Shown here piece after piece: positions 18,018 to 28,630 of a stretch of DNA of 64,000 nt (its first letter is position 1; each line of letters starts with the position of its first letter). Source of the DNA: Opitutaceae bacterium (GTDB lineage: Bacteria > Verrucomicrobiota > Verrucomicrobiia > Opitutales > Opitutaceae); NCBI GenBank assembly GCA_016711225.1, contig JADJTK010000026.1, forward strand, positions 1 to 64,000. The letters run 5' to 3'. A program made the position numbers and the translations under genes. The notes below the pieces were generated by a model. That model saw only the letters and a list, made by a program, of their open reading frames with translations. It did not search any database and was not told the origin of the DNA.

Positions 18018-18078
18018 CGTGGCGCAGGCCTCCGTGCCTGCGTTGCCGGATTTCGCAGGCACGGAGGCCTGCGCCACG
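18018..18078. repeat. Perfect 25-bp inverted repeat (REP-like palindrome)
   Basis: Arms at 18018-18042 and 18054-18078 are perfect reverse complements around an 11-base spacer. The core GCGCAGGCCTCCGTGCCTGC recurs at 60735-60754. It starts three bases after the nitroreductase stop. There is no T-tract beside it, so it is not a simple terminator; a separate terminator follows at 18120. Confidence 0.93.
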
Positions 18079-18119
18079 CTTCCCCGCCCCGATTCATTAC
18101 CGCGGGTCCCATCTGCTCC

Positions 18120-18147
18120 GGCCGCCCCAAGGGGCGGCCTTTTGCTT
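18120..18147 (+). terminator. Rho-independent terminator after nitroreductase
   Basis: The stem GGCCGCCCC / GGGGCGGCC (18120-18128 and 18131-18139) is followed directly by TTTTGCTTT. It separates the nitroreductase region from the ABC transporter gene. Confidence 0.75.
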
Positions 18148-18187
18148 TGCCCGCCCTGTTGCCGGCCGGCACAAGCCCGTTCTCCCT

Positions 18188-19939
<1,752 letters not shown>

Positions 19940-20420
19940 GTCCCCGGCCGGCGTGCTCCGGCGCCGAGGGGCGGCGCACCGCACCCCAGCTTCAGCCCTC
20001 ACCAGCGCAGCGTCGCCCAGCGGAAGCGATGCATTGACCGATCAACGCGATCGAGAGCCGGGGGGCGGCCCAATTGACAACGCGCTGCGCGGGGCGTTCT
20101 TCATCACTCGTCGAGGGTCGACGCCGGCAACGGCTCGAAAATCGACCGGCCGCAGCGAGCGCTGTCATCGGTTTCCTTTTCAAGATTACCATATCCCCTA
20201 TGCGTAACCTTACGGCCGCCCCGGGTAACATCGGGGCGGCCGCCTTGCTTTTCGGGGGGCGGCAGCGTTGGTCGCGCGCACCACAGTCCATGGTCGCGGG
20301 TAACATCGGGGCGGCCGCCTTGTTCTTGGCGCGCGATGGCCATCCCCGCGAACCACAAGCCCTGGAAACGGCGTTGCCAGATCGGTCGGATTCGGGCCCG
20401 ATCGCCCCACCCTGCTCCCG
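19940..20420. other. Intergenic region with a 26-bp direct repeat
   Basis: No gene is supported in about 480 bases. It holds the direct repeat described separately at 20222-20322 and ends just before the GTG start of the hybrid kinase. An AT-richer stretch at 20171-20215 may hold the kinase promoter, but I cannot name clear boxes. Confidence 0.5.
20222..20322. repeat. Two perfect 26-bp direct repeats 75 bp apart
   Basis: Positions 20222-20247 and 20297-20322 are identical and contain the core GGTAACATCGGGGCGGCCGC. The inner GGCGGCCGCC is itself palindromic. Only two copies are present, so this is not a CRISPR array. It lies about 100 bases upstream of the kinase start and could be an operator pair or a mobile repeat. 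Confidence 0.85.
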
Positions 20421-23400
20421 GTGAAATCCAACACCGCCCCTCCGACACCGTCCACCGGCCCGCGGACTCTCTCCGTGCGCCAAGTGCTGTGGTTGGCGTT
20501 TTCCGCCCTGCTGCTGCTCGTAGTCGCAGCGCTGCTCTTCGCCTCGCTCGCGGGCACCTCCCGCCTGGCCGGCCAACTCGCCGACCCGCTCATGGCCAGC
20601 ATCAACCGGGAGACCGCCACCCAGCTCCACCGGATGTTCGACCCGCTCCGGCAGAAAATCATGGAGGACTTCGCCTCCATTCAGCTCGGACGCTTCTCCA
20701 CCAAGGACCCCGTCGCCCAGAAGGACCGGTTTCTGCCGGCACTGCACGCCCTGCCCCTGGTCGATTCGATGATGGTGGGCGACCTCACCGGCAGCCAGTT
20801 CCTGGTGATGCGCTACACCCCGGCGGCGTATCGCTCGGCGCTCTTCGCCCCGGTCGCCGGCCAATTGCCGCCGCCCACCAGCGATCCGCACCGTCTCCAG
20901 TTTTTCACCCGAGAGTTCCGTCCCGCCACCGACGGCGTGACCAGCCGCTGGACACTCTGGGACGACTCGGGCCACACCGCCATCCACCACTGGGAGCTGC
21001 CCCTGCCTGGCTTCGACGGCCGTCTGCGACCTTGGCACCGCGCGGCGATGGCCCAGTTCCGCGATTGCACCCTCGACGAGGCCCGCGCCATCGACACCGA
21101 CCTCGTCGCCTGGACCGAGATCTACCCGCTCTTCACCACCAAGGTGCCGGCCATCTCCGCCGCCGTTGCCGCCCGCGATCCCAAGGGCGAGGTGCTCATC
21201 GTGGCCTACGACCTCGCGCTCGACGAGATCGCCCGCTTTAGCTCCCAAGCCCGCCCCACCCCCAACGGGCAGCTCTTCATCCTCACCGACGACGGCCGCC
21301 TGCTTGGTCCGCCCAACGACACGCATCCCGAGGCCTCCGCCCGCCGCTCCGCCGCCATTCTGCAACCGCCCGCCGCCGGCACCTACCCGGCCCTCACCAC
21401 CGCTGTATCCGCATGGAAAGGCGTCCACGCCAACCGCACAGCGCGTTTTCCCGTGACCATCGAAGGGGCCCGCTGGTGGGCCGACTTCTCCCCGTTCCTC
21501 ATCGGCCGCAACCGCCCCCTCTGGATCGGCATTCTCCTGCCGGAGTCCGACCTGGTGCCCGCCGCCGAGGACCACGAGCGCCTCATCCTCGCTGTCGGCG
21601 GTATTGCCCTCCTCCTGTCCGGCTTGCTGGCCGCCCTACTCGCGCGACTCATGTCCACCCCGGTCACCGCCCTGGTGGCCCAGGCCCGCCGCCTCGCCGC
21701 CCTCGACCTCACCCCGCAACCCGTCATCCCCTCCAGAGTGGCTGAGCTCGCCCAGCTCTCCCGCACCCTCCAGCAAACCCGCGCCTCGCTCCACCAGCGC
21801 ATCCTGGAACGGGAGACCGCCCGAATCGAACTGGCGGAGAGCGAGCTCCAGCTCCGCACCCTGGCGGAGAACACCCCCGACGTCATCGTCCGCTTCGACC
21901 GCGACACCCGCCACCTCTACGCCAACCCTGCGTTCGCCCTGGCCACCGGGTTCGCCGTCGCGTCGGTGCAGGGCCGCCGGCTTGACGAGATCGCGCACCC
22001 ACCCGAGCTCATCCGCGACCTCGGACAGACGCTCGCCTTGGTGTTCGCCGACCAACGCGCGCGCACCATTGAATTCGACTACCCCACCCCGAGTGGGCCG
22101 CGCCACTTCGAGAGCCGGATCCTGCCCGAGCCCGCGCCCGGGGCGCGGATCGTCACAGTCCTGACCGTCTCCCACGATATCACCGAGCGAGTCCAGGCCG
22201 CGGAGGCCCTACGCCGGAGCGAAGAGCGCCACCGCACCCTCATCGAGGCCGCGCTTGTGGGAATCGTCGTGCACCAGGCCGGCATCGTGCGCTACGCCAA
22301 CCCTGCCGCGATTGAACTTTTTGGTTACGAGGAGGCGCGCGAAGTCCTCGGCACCCTACAATGGGAATCGTGCATCGCCCCCGCCTACCGCGAGCAACTC
22401 CAGGCACGCACCGCCGCCGTCCTTCGCGGCGAAACCACCCCATTGCATCCCGGCTGGGAGTTGGTCCGCCGCGACGGTAGCCGCCGCTGGGCCCAGTCCA
22501 ACGCGACCATGATCGAGTGGGATGGCTCCCCCGCCCTGCTCTCCTTCATCCGCGACATCACCGACCTGCGCACCGCCACCGACCGCCAAGCCGCGCTCGA
22601 GGAACAGTTGCGGCAGGCACAAAAACTCGAGGCTGTCGGCTTGCTCGCCGGCGGGGTCGCCCACGACTTCAACAACCTCCTGCAGATCATCGGCGGCAAC
22701 GCCACCCTCGCCGGCGACGCCTCCCTTCCAGTCTCCACCCGCCACGGCGCCCTCGACCAGATCGCGGGCACCGTCGAGCGCGCCGCCCAGATGACGCGGC
22801 AGCTCCTCGCCTTCGGCCGCCGCCAAGCCCTCCAGCGCGAGGATACCGATCTCAACGCACTCGTCACCGACCACGTCCGCATGGTCCGGCGCCTCATCGC
22901 CGCGAACGTCCACATCGAGCTCCGCCCCGCCCCCCTGCCCCTCGTCATCCACGCCGACCGCGGCCAGTTGGAGCAGGTACTGCTCAACCTCTGCATCAAC
23001 GCCCGCGACGCCATGCCCCAGGGCGGCCGACTCACCCTGCAGCTGGAGGCCGTCTCCCTCGACGCGCCCGAGGTCGCCCGCCTCGGGCTGACCCGTGGCG
23101 GTCCCTACGCCCAAATCACCATCTCAGATACCGGCACCGGCATGGACAAGGCCGTGCTCGACCGGGCCTTCGAGCCGTTCTTCTCCACCAAGGCGCGAGG
23201 CAAGGGCACCGGCCTGGGGCTGGCGGTCGTCTACGGCGTGGTGCGCCAACATGAGGGCCACATCGCCGTAACCAGCCAGCCCGGCGCCGGCACCGTTTTC
23301 ACCGTCCTCATTCCCTCCCTGGCGGGCGCGGCCGTCGCCGCCACACCGAACCCCTTGTCCGAGGCAGCGCCCGCCAGTGCCGGCGGCACCATCCTGCTCG

Positions 23401-23756
23401 CGGAGGACAACGAGCCGATCCGACGCCTGGCCACCCAGACCCTACGCCACGCCGGCTACACGGTGTTCTGCGTCGACGACGGGGAAGCGGCGGTGGAGCA
23501 CTTCGCGCGCGCCCCCGAAAAGATCGACCTGCTCCTCCTCGATGTGATGATGCCCAAGCTCGGCGGTTACGAGGCGGCCCGCCAATGCCGTGCGCTGCGC
23601 CCCGGAATTCCGGTGATCTTTGCCAGCGGTTACGCTGCCGATACGATCAACGACGGCGAGGCCGTACCCGCCGGCGCGCTGTTGCTCCAGAAGCCCTACC
23701 GCACCGACAACATGCTACGGCTGGTTCGCCGCCTGCTCGCCCCCGCGCGCAACTGA
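20421..23756 (+). CDS. Hybrid sensor histidine kinase with two PAS domains and a receiver
   Basis: This 1111-residue membrane sensor has a first helix near residues 22-44, a periplasmic sensing region of about 340 residues, a second helix near 387-411, a HAMP-like segment, PAS domain 1 (from about 476, LRTLAENTPDVIVRFDRDTR) and PAS domain 2 (from about 603). The HisKA motif GGVAHDFNNLL puts the phosphorylated histidine at 748. The ATPase has LNLCINARDAMPQGG, DTGTGMD and GKGTGLGLAV. The C-terminal receiver has LLLLDVMMP with Asp1041. The kinase subtype resembles those that pass phosphate to an attached receiver. No DNA-binding partner is encoded beside it. The start is GTG 20421. Confidence 0.92.
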   Translation: MKSNTAPPTPSTGPRTLSVRQVLWLAFSALLLLVVAALLFASLAGTSRLAGQLADPLMASINRETATQLHRMFDPLRQKIMEDFASIQLGRFSTKDPVAQKDRFLPALHALPLVDSMMVGDLTGSQFLVMRYTPAAYRSALFAPVAGQLPPPTSDPHRLQFFTREFRPATDGVTSRWTLWDDSGHTAIHHWELPLPGFDGRLRPWHRAAMAQFRDCTLDEARAIDTDLVAWTEIYPLFTTKVPAISAAVAARDPKGEVLIVAYDLALDEIARFSSQARPTPNGQLFILTDDGRLLGPPNDTHPEASARRSAAILQPPAAGTYPALTTAVSAWKGVHANRTARFPVTIEGARWWADFSPFLIGRNRPLWIGILLPESDLVPAAEDHERLILAVGGIALLLSGLLAALLARLMSTPVTALVAQARRLAALDLTPQPVIPSRVAELAQLSRTLQQTRASLHQRILERETARIELAESELQLRTLAENTPDVIVRFDRDTRHLYANPAFALATGFAVASVQGRRLDEIAHPPELIRDLGQTLALVFADQRARTIEFDYPTPSGPRHFESRILPEPAPGARIVTVLTVSHDITERVQAAEALRRSEERHRTLIEAALVGIVVHQAGIVRYANPAAIELFGYEEAREVLGTLQWESCIAPAYREQLQARTAAVLRGETTPLHPGWELVRRDGSRRWAQSNATMIEWDGSPALLSFIRDITDLRTATDRQAALEEQLRQAQKLEAVGLLAGGVAHDFNNLLQIIGGNATLAGDASLPVSTRHGALDQIAGTVERAAQMTRQLLAFGRRQALQREDTDLNALVTDHVRMVRRLIAANVHIELRPAPLPLVIHADRGQLEQVLLNLCINARDAMPQGGRLTLQLEAVSLDAPEVARLGLTRGGPYAQITISDTGTGMDKAVLDRAFEPFFSTKARGKGTGLGLAVVYGVVRQHEGHIAVTSQPGAGTVFTVLIPSLAGAAVAATPNPLSEAAPASAGGTILLAEDNEPIRRLATQTLRHAGYTVFCVDDGEAAVEHFARAPEKIDLLLLDVMMPKLGGYEAARQCRALRPGIPVIFASGYAADTINDGEAVPAGALLLQKPYRTDNMLRLVRRLLAPARN

Positions 23757-23968
23757 AACGCGACGCCCCGATTCGGCAGTCGGCGCCCTTCGCGGGGCCA
23801 CGGACAAGCCCGGCTCACCGGGAGGCTCGCCCAGCGATGCCGCTCCCTCGATCTGAAGAACGAGGCTCCGCCCGAGCCGGTCCCGTGCTCGACGCGGCTC
23901 GACGGGAGGCACGCCAAGACGGCTCGCCCCGCGACACCCACGCGCAGCCGGCGAGGAACGTCACTGGT
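23757..23968. repeat. Repeat-rich spacer sharing motifs with 9842-10192
   Basis: Between the kinase and the convergent RNase D gene lies a GC-rich spacer with CGAGGCTCCGCCCGA (23861-23875) and GGAGGCTCGCC (23821-23831), the same short motifs as at 9.9-10.1 kb. No gene is supported. Confidence 0.5.
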
Positions 23969-25132
23969 TCACTCGCCCGCTCCGCCCGCCTCCGCCGCGG
24001 TGCGGCCAGCCTCGACTCCCTCGGCCCGGAAGGCCGGGCAGCCCTGCATCAGTTTCGCCTGCCAAGGGAGCAGGATCTCGCCGAGCCGCTCCGGCTCGCG
24101 GGCCAGCAACGCCAACTGCGAGCGGCTGGCGATCAGCGTGGGATCGAGATTAAGCCGGCGAGCCTCGTGGTCGCGGTATTCACGAATTCGCTCCTGGCGG
24201 TCCAACTCGCGCGAGTTGAGCGGCTGGCGGTCGCCGCCGCCCCCGCGCCGGCGCGGCAGCGTTTCGGGATCGCGCTCCAGCCCGGCGCGCAGCGCCTGCT
24301 CCAGGGTCTCGCGAATGCGCTCCCGCTTGCCCAGGCGCAGCGACTGGAACGCGTTGTAGGCGTCGCCCGCCTCGGCGGCGGCGGCCAGATGCAGGAGCAG
24401 GTCGTTGCCCACCACCTTGAACGGCGGGGCGTCGAGACGCTCCGCCTGTTTCTCGCGCCAGTGCCAGAGATCGTGGAGCACGCACAGTCCGCGGCCGCGC
24501 AGATGCTCCGAACGGCCGATACGCCACGAGTTCTCGTCGGGCTTGGGGAAGCCGGTGAGCCCGGCCCGGATCTGCCAGTCGCATTTCTGCCGCAGCCAGT
24601 CCACCCGGCCGCGTTCCTCGAGCTCGGCCAAGAGCAGGTCTCGCAGGCGCGGCAGGTAGATCACATCCTTGGAAGCGTAGCTGAGCAGTTTCTCGGAGAT
24701 GGGGCGCTTGGACCAGTTGGCCTTCTGGCCCTCCTTCGAGAGGGTCACCCCGAAGTAATCCTGCAACAGCGAGGCCAGGCCGAAGCGCGGGCGATTGAGC
24801 AGCTGGGCCGCGAGCATCGTGTCGAACATCGACGTGGCCACGAACCCATACTCCTCGTACAGGAGGCGCAGGTCGTAGTCGCTGCCGTGCATGATGATGT
24901 GCTTGTGCTTGAGCCGCTCCCAGAGGGGATCGAGGGGCACGCCGGTGAGCAGGTCCAGCAGGAACGTCTCCCCGGCGGCGTGGATCTGCATGAGGCAGAC
25001 CCGCGTGCGGTACCGGAAAAGATTGTCCGCCTCGGTGTCGATGGAGACCTCCGGGGAACGGTCGAGGGCGGCGAGCAGGGGGGCGAGCTCCCCGGGCAGG
25101 GAGATCAGGGTGAATTGTTCGTTATGGGACAC
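23969..25132 (-). CDS. Ribonuclease D-like 3'-5' exonuclease
   Basis: This 387-residue protein has the DEDD exonuclease core: SIDTEADNLFRYRTRVCLMQ with Asp32 and Glu34, IIMHGSDYDLRLL, FDTMLAAQLL and LSYASKDVIYLPRLRDLLL. A C-terminal HRDC-like helical region follows (HDLWHWREKQAERLDAPPFK). RNase D trims 3' ends of tRNA and other stable RNAs. The start is GTG at 25132 (VSHNEQFTLIS); no ATG is available in the right place. It begins 13 bases after the stop of the histone-deacetylase-like gene, forming a likely two-gene operon. Confidence 0.88.
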   Translation of the reverse strand: MSHNEQFTLISLPGELAPLLAALDRSPEVSIDTEADNLFRYRTRVCLMQIHAAGETFLLDLLTGVPLDPLWERLKHKHIIMHGSDYDLRLLYEEYGFVATSMFDTMLAAQLLNRPRFGLASLLQDYFGVTLSKEGQKANWSKRPISEKLLSYASKDVIYLPRLRDLLLAELEERGRVDWLRQKCDWQIRAGLTGFPKPDENSWRIGRSEHLRGRGLCVLHDLWHWREKQAERLDAPPFKVVGNDLLLHLAAAAEAGDAYNAFQSLRLGKRERIRETLEQALRAGLERDPETLPRRRGGGGDRQPLNSRELDRQERIREYRDHEARRLNLDPTLIASRSQLALLAREPERLGEILLPWQAKLMQGCPAFRAEGVEAGRTAAEAGGAGE

Positions 25133-25145
25133 GGGCAGAAGCGGG

Positions 25146-26018
25146 TCAGCGGGGCGGCGCGGGTTGGGTGTCCCACGCGGAGAGAAAGGCGTCGACGAGA
25201 AACGGCAGATCGGTGCTGTAACCGCCCTCGAGCAGCGCGGCGGCCGGCACGCCGGCCTCTCGTACCCAGCGGCCGAGGATGCCGAAATCGGCCGTCTCGA
25301 GGGTGAGGTGGGCCACCGGGTCGCGCACGTAGGCGTCGAAACCGGCGGAGACCAGCACCAGGTCGGGGTGGAAGGCGAGCAGCTCGTTCCAGGAGGTGCG
25401 CAGCGTCTCCAGCAACGACTCGCGGGGTTCGCGCGGCGGCACAGTGAAGTTGGCGCAGTTGTCCTCCGGCCGCAGCCCGGTCCCGGGGTAGCAGGGGCTC
25501 TGATGCACGGAGACGTAGAGGGTGCCGGCCACGCCGGCGAGGATCTCCTCGGTGCCGTTGCCGTGATGCGCGTCGAAATCCCACACCGCCACCCGGGCAA
25601 CGCCACGGCGGCGCGCCTCCAGCGCGGCGATCGCCACCTGGTTGAGATAGCAGAAGCCCATCGCCCGGCTGCGCGTGGCGTGATGGCCGGGCGGACGCAT
25701 CAGCGAGAACGCTCGCCGGCCGGCGAGCGCATGGTCCATCGCGGCCAGCGCCCCGCCCACGGAGGCCAGGGCGTGGTCCACGATGCGCGCGAAGTGCGGC
25801 GTGTCGTTGTCGAAGTCCTCGGCCTTGCGCAACCGCGCCAGCAGTGCCGCGTCGTGGGCCAGCAAAACCGTCGCCTCGGCCGCGCACACCGGCAGCTGCC
25901 ACTCCCAATCGGGATGGGTGGCGCGGAGGTGTTCGGCGGTCTTGAGAACCCGGGCCGGTTGTTCGGGCCGCTCGGGGCTGCCGAACTCCGCACAAGCCGG
26001 GTCGTGGATGACGATCAT
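25146..26018 (-). CDS. Histone deacetylase / acetylpolyamine amidohydrolase family protein
   Basis: This 290-residue zinc amidohydrolase keeps the active-site signatures: LMRPPGHHATRSRAMGFCYL with the His pair, VAVWDFDAHHGNGTEEI with the metal-binding Asp and His, SAGFDAYVRDPVAHL, and the terminal LEGGYS tyrosine loop. Bacterial members remove acetyl groups from polyamines, acetoin-pathway proteins or other small substrates; the target here is unknown. ATG 26018 (MIVIHDPACAEFGSPERPEQ) matches the family start. It is upstream of RNase D in the same unit and divergent from queC. Confidence 0.9.
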   Translation of the reverse strand: MIVIHDPACAEFGSPERPEQPARVLKTAEHLRATHPDWEWQLPVCAAEATVLLAHDAALLARLRKAEDFDNDTPHFARIVDHALASVGGALAAMDHALAGRRAFSLMRPPGHHATRSRAMGFCYLNQVAIAALEARRRGVARVAVWDFDAHHGNGTEEILAGVAGTLYVSVHQSPCYPGTGLRPEDNCANFTVPPREPRESLLETLRTSWNELLAFHPDLVLVSAGFDAYVRDPVAHLTLETADFGILGRWVREAGVPAAALLEGGYSTDLPFLVDAFLSAWDTQPAPPR

Positions 26019-26179
26019 GACACCGTGAAAATTCGACTGCCCAGCGCCGGAGTAAATAGCGAAAATGGAAGGTCGTGGGCGTGCGCCCGGGCAAACCACA
26101 CCGGAAGGGCACCGCGTTGACGCGTCCGTTTCGCCCGTTTTCACTGGCCGCACCGGTGGCCGCCGCTACGGTCCGCGCC

Positions 26180-26872
26180 ATGAAGGTTATCGTGCTCTGC
26201 AGCGGCGGCATGGACTCCGTCACGGCCCTCCACCGGGCCGCGCACGAGCATGCCGTGCTCGCGGTCTTGAGCTTCGACTACGGCGCCAAGCACAACCCCC
26301 GCGAACTGCCCTTCGCCGCCGAGCACGCCCGGCTCGTCGGCGCGCCGCACACCGTCATCCCGCTCGATTTCATCGCCCGCCACTTCACCTCCGACCTGCT
26401 CCAAAGCGGCGGCGCCGTCCCCGAAGGCCATTACGAGGACCGCACCATGCGCCAGACTGTCGTGCCCTTTCGCAACGGCATCATGCTCGCCGCCGCCGGC
26501 GGGCTGGCCGAAAGCGTCGGCGCCGAGGGCCTCGTCATCGCCGCCCATTCCGGCGACCACGCGATCTACCCCGACTGCCGCGAGGATTTCATGCGCGCGA
26601 TGGGCGACGCCCTGCGGCTCGGCACCTACGCCGAGGTGCAGCTGTTGCGGCCGTTCATCGCGATGACCAAGGGCCAGATCGTCGCCGAAGGAGCGCGCCT
26701 CGGCGTGGACTACGCGCGCACCTGGTCGTGCTATGTCGGCGGCGACATCCACTGCGGCAAGTGCGGCACCTGCGTGGAGCGCCGTGAGGCCTTCCAGGTC
26801 GCCGGCCTGCCCGACCCCACCGTCTACGCCGACCACGGCCCGCTGCCGCCGCGGCCATCCCGGATCGAGTAA
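26180..26872 (+). CDS. queC: 7-cyano-7-deazaguanine synthase
   Basis: QueC converts 7-carboxy-7-deazaguanine to preQ0 using ATP and ammonia, in the queuosine pathway. The PP-loop is VLCSGGMDSVTALH at the N-terminus. The zinc site is CYVGGDIHCGKCGTCVERRE near the C-terminus, with all four cysteines. AAHSGDHAIYPDCREDF is conserved. Length is 230 residues from ATG 26180, with queE starting 20 bases after the stop. No preQ1 riboswitch was recognised in the 160 bases upstream. Confidence 0.95.
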   Translation: MKVIVLCSGGMDSVTALHRAAHEHAVLAVLSFDYGAKHNPRELPFAAEHARLVGAPHTVIPLDFIARHFTSDLLQSGGAVPEGHYEDRTMRQTVVPFRNGIMLAAAGGLAESVGAEGLVIAAHSGDHAIYPDCREDFMRAMGDALRLGTYAEVQLLRPFIAMTKGQIVAEGARLGVDYARTWSCYVGGDIHCGKCGTCVERREAFQVAGLPDPTVYADHGPLPPRPSRIE

Positions 26873-26892
26873 CCGGCCTGCCGCTCCGCCCC

Positions 26893-27588
26893 ATGCTGAT
26901 CTCTGAAATCTTCCACTCGCTGCAGGGCGAGGGCGAACTGGCCGGGGTGCCGTCGGTCTTTGTCCGCACCGCCGGCTGCAACCTGCGCTGCACGTGGTGC
27001 GACACCCCGTACGCGTCGTGGACGCCCGAGGGCACGCAGCGAAGCGTAGCGGAGGTCGTCGCCGAGGTTTTGCGTCACCCGGCGCGGCATGTCGTGCTCA
27101 CCGGCGGCGAGCCGATGCTCGCTCCCGAACTGCCGGAACTCGCCGCCGCGCTGCGTGCCGCGGGCAAGCATCTCACGATCGAGACGGCGGCGACCTTCGC
27201 GCCGGCCGGCATCGCCTGCGACCTCGCATCGCTCAGCCCCAAGCTGCGCAACTCCACCCCGCCGCCTGCTCAGTTTGGCCCGGGCTGGAGCGAACGCCAC
27301 GAGGCGGCGCGCTGGCAGCCGGAAGTGGTTGCGGCGTGGCTTGGCGAGTACGATTGCCAGCTCAAGTTCGTCGTGGCGACCGAGGACGACGTCGCCGAGC
27401 TCGAGTCGCTGCTCGCCCGGCTTCCCGCGCCACCGCCGCGCCACAAGGTGCTCCTCATGCCTGAGGGCACCACGCCCGACACCCTCGCCGTCCGTACCGC
27501 GTGGCTCGTCGGATTGTGCCGCGATCGCGGTTACCGTTTCGCGCCGCGCCTGCACATCGCGTGGTTCGGCAACAAGCGCGGGGTGTAG
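26893..27588 (+). CDS. queE: 7-carboxy-7-deazaguanine synthase (radical SAM)
   Basis: QueE rearranges 6-carboxytetrahydropterin to 7-carboxy-7-deazaguanine, the step before QueC. The radical-SAM iron-sulfur motif CNLRCTWC has Cys29, Cys33 and Cys36. Substrate residues are in LQGEGELAGVPSVFVRTAGC and TGGEPML. The insert between PKLRNSTPPP and the core makes the protein 231 residues, typical of the longer form. It sits directly after queC as an operon. queD and queF are not in this window. The stop codon is TAG. Confidence 0.95.
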   Translation: MLISEIFHSLQGEGELAGVPSVFVRTAGCNLRCTWCDTPYASWTPEGTQRSVAEVVAEVLRHPARHVVLTGGEPMLAPELPELAAALRAAGKHLTIETAATFAPAGIACDLASLSPKLRNSTPPPAQFGPGWSERHEAARWQPEVVAAWLGEYDCQLKFVVATEDDVAELESLLARLPAPPPRHKVLLMPEGTTPDTLAVRTAWLVGLCRDRGYRFAPRLHIAWFGNKRGV

Positions 27589-27854
27589 GGAAGGAACGAG
27601 ACGCGGGTGGGGCGAGGGCATCGCCGCAGCCGGCCCGCGATCGCCCCCTGCACAGCCGCGTGATCCGGCCGCACCACGCAAATGTGCAGCTACCGGCAAC
27701 ACACCCGCCCCAGCCCCCTGCGGCCGCCTTGCGGTGCCCCTGCCCTCGACACCTCCACCCATCAGCGGTCCAACCTCCAGCCACCGGCCAACCGCGGTCC
27801 GAGCTGGCGCAAAACGGATTTGCCACGCCGCCCCGCCACCGCCTCGCTCGCTCC

Positions 27855-28607
27855 ATGCCTGATTTCCGCGTTTTTTGTGCACCGCCGAGTCGCGAACCGG
27901 CGGAGATCGTCCTCGACGAGACGGAGGCCCACCACCTCGTCTCCGTGAACCGGGCCCGCGAGGGCGACACCGTCGTCGTCTTCGACGGCGCCGGCCACGA
28001 GTGGATCTGCGAGCTGGCCGCCATCGGCAAACGCGACGCGCGCCTGAAGGTGCGTTTCCCCCAGCAGATCAAGCCGCTGCCCTATGCCGTCACCCTCGGC
28101 CAAGCCTTGCCGAAGGGGAAGTACATGGACGCGATCGTGCGCAAGGCCACCGAGATCGGCGTATCCGGCATCGTCCCGCTGGTGAGCGAACGCACCGAGG
28201 TGCAACTCGAGGCGGACCGCGAGGAGAACAAGCTCGAGAAATGGCGCGCCGCCGCCGTCGAGGCCGCCAAGCAGTGCGGCAACGCCTTCCTGCCTGAGAT
28301 CCAGCCGGTACAGCGCGCCGCCACCTTCATGGAAGAGGCGAAAGGCTACGATCTGAAGCTCATCGCCAGCCTCCAGCCCGGGGCCAAGTCGCTGAAGACC
28401 GTGCTCGCCCGTTTCCGCGAGGAGAAGGGGCGGCCGCCGCAGAAGGTGCTCTGGTTGGTCGGCCCCGAAGGCGACTTCACCCCGGCGGAAATGAGCATCT
28501 CCAAAAACACCGGGTTCGAGCCGATCACACTCGGGCCGCTCGTGCTGCGCTGCGAGACGGCGGCCGTGTACGCCCTGAGCATCCTCAGCTACGAGCTGCA
28601 AAACTAG
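27855..28607 (+). CDS. rsmE: 16S rRNA (uracil-1498-N3)-methyltransferase
   Basis: RsmE methylates U1498 of 16S rRNA. The 250-residue protein has the N-terminal PUA-like domain (MPDFRVFCAPPSREPAEIVL, EAHHLVSVNRAREGDTVVVF) and the SPOUT knot: QALPKGKYMDAIVRKATEIG, SERTEV, WLVGPEGDFTPAEM and the terminal LGPLVLRCETAAVYALSIL. ATG 27855 is supported by the usual start of the PUA domain. It is convergent with kdsA and ends 23 bases before the kdsA stop. Confidence 0.93.
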   Translation: MPDFRVFCAPPSREPAEIVLDETEAHHLVSVNRAREGDTVVVFDGAGHEWICELAAIGKRDARLKVRFPQQIKPLPYAVTLGQALPKGKYMDAIVRKATEIGVSGIVPLVSERTEVQLEADREENKLEKWRAAAVEAAKQCGNAFLPEIQPVQRAATFMEEAKGYDLKLIASLQPGAKSLKTVLARFREEKGRPPQKVLWLVGPEGDFTPAEMSISKNTGFEPITLGPLVLRCETAAVYALSILSYELQN

Positions 28608-28630
28608 ACGTCCGCGTCGCCGCGGCCCCC

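Noticed and set aside
18018..18078. The 25-bp palindrome as the nitroreductase terminator
   Set aside because: It lacks a T-tract, and a better terminator follows at 18120.
20222..20322. Possible CRISPR array
   Set aside because: Only two repeat copies, no further spacer units and no cas genes.
26019..26179. preQ1 riboswitch upstream of queC
   Set aside because: I could not find a compact hairpin with an A-rich tail and the expected core.
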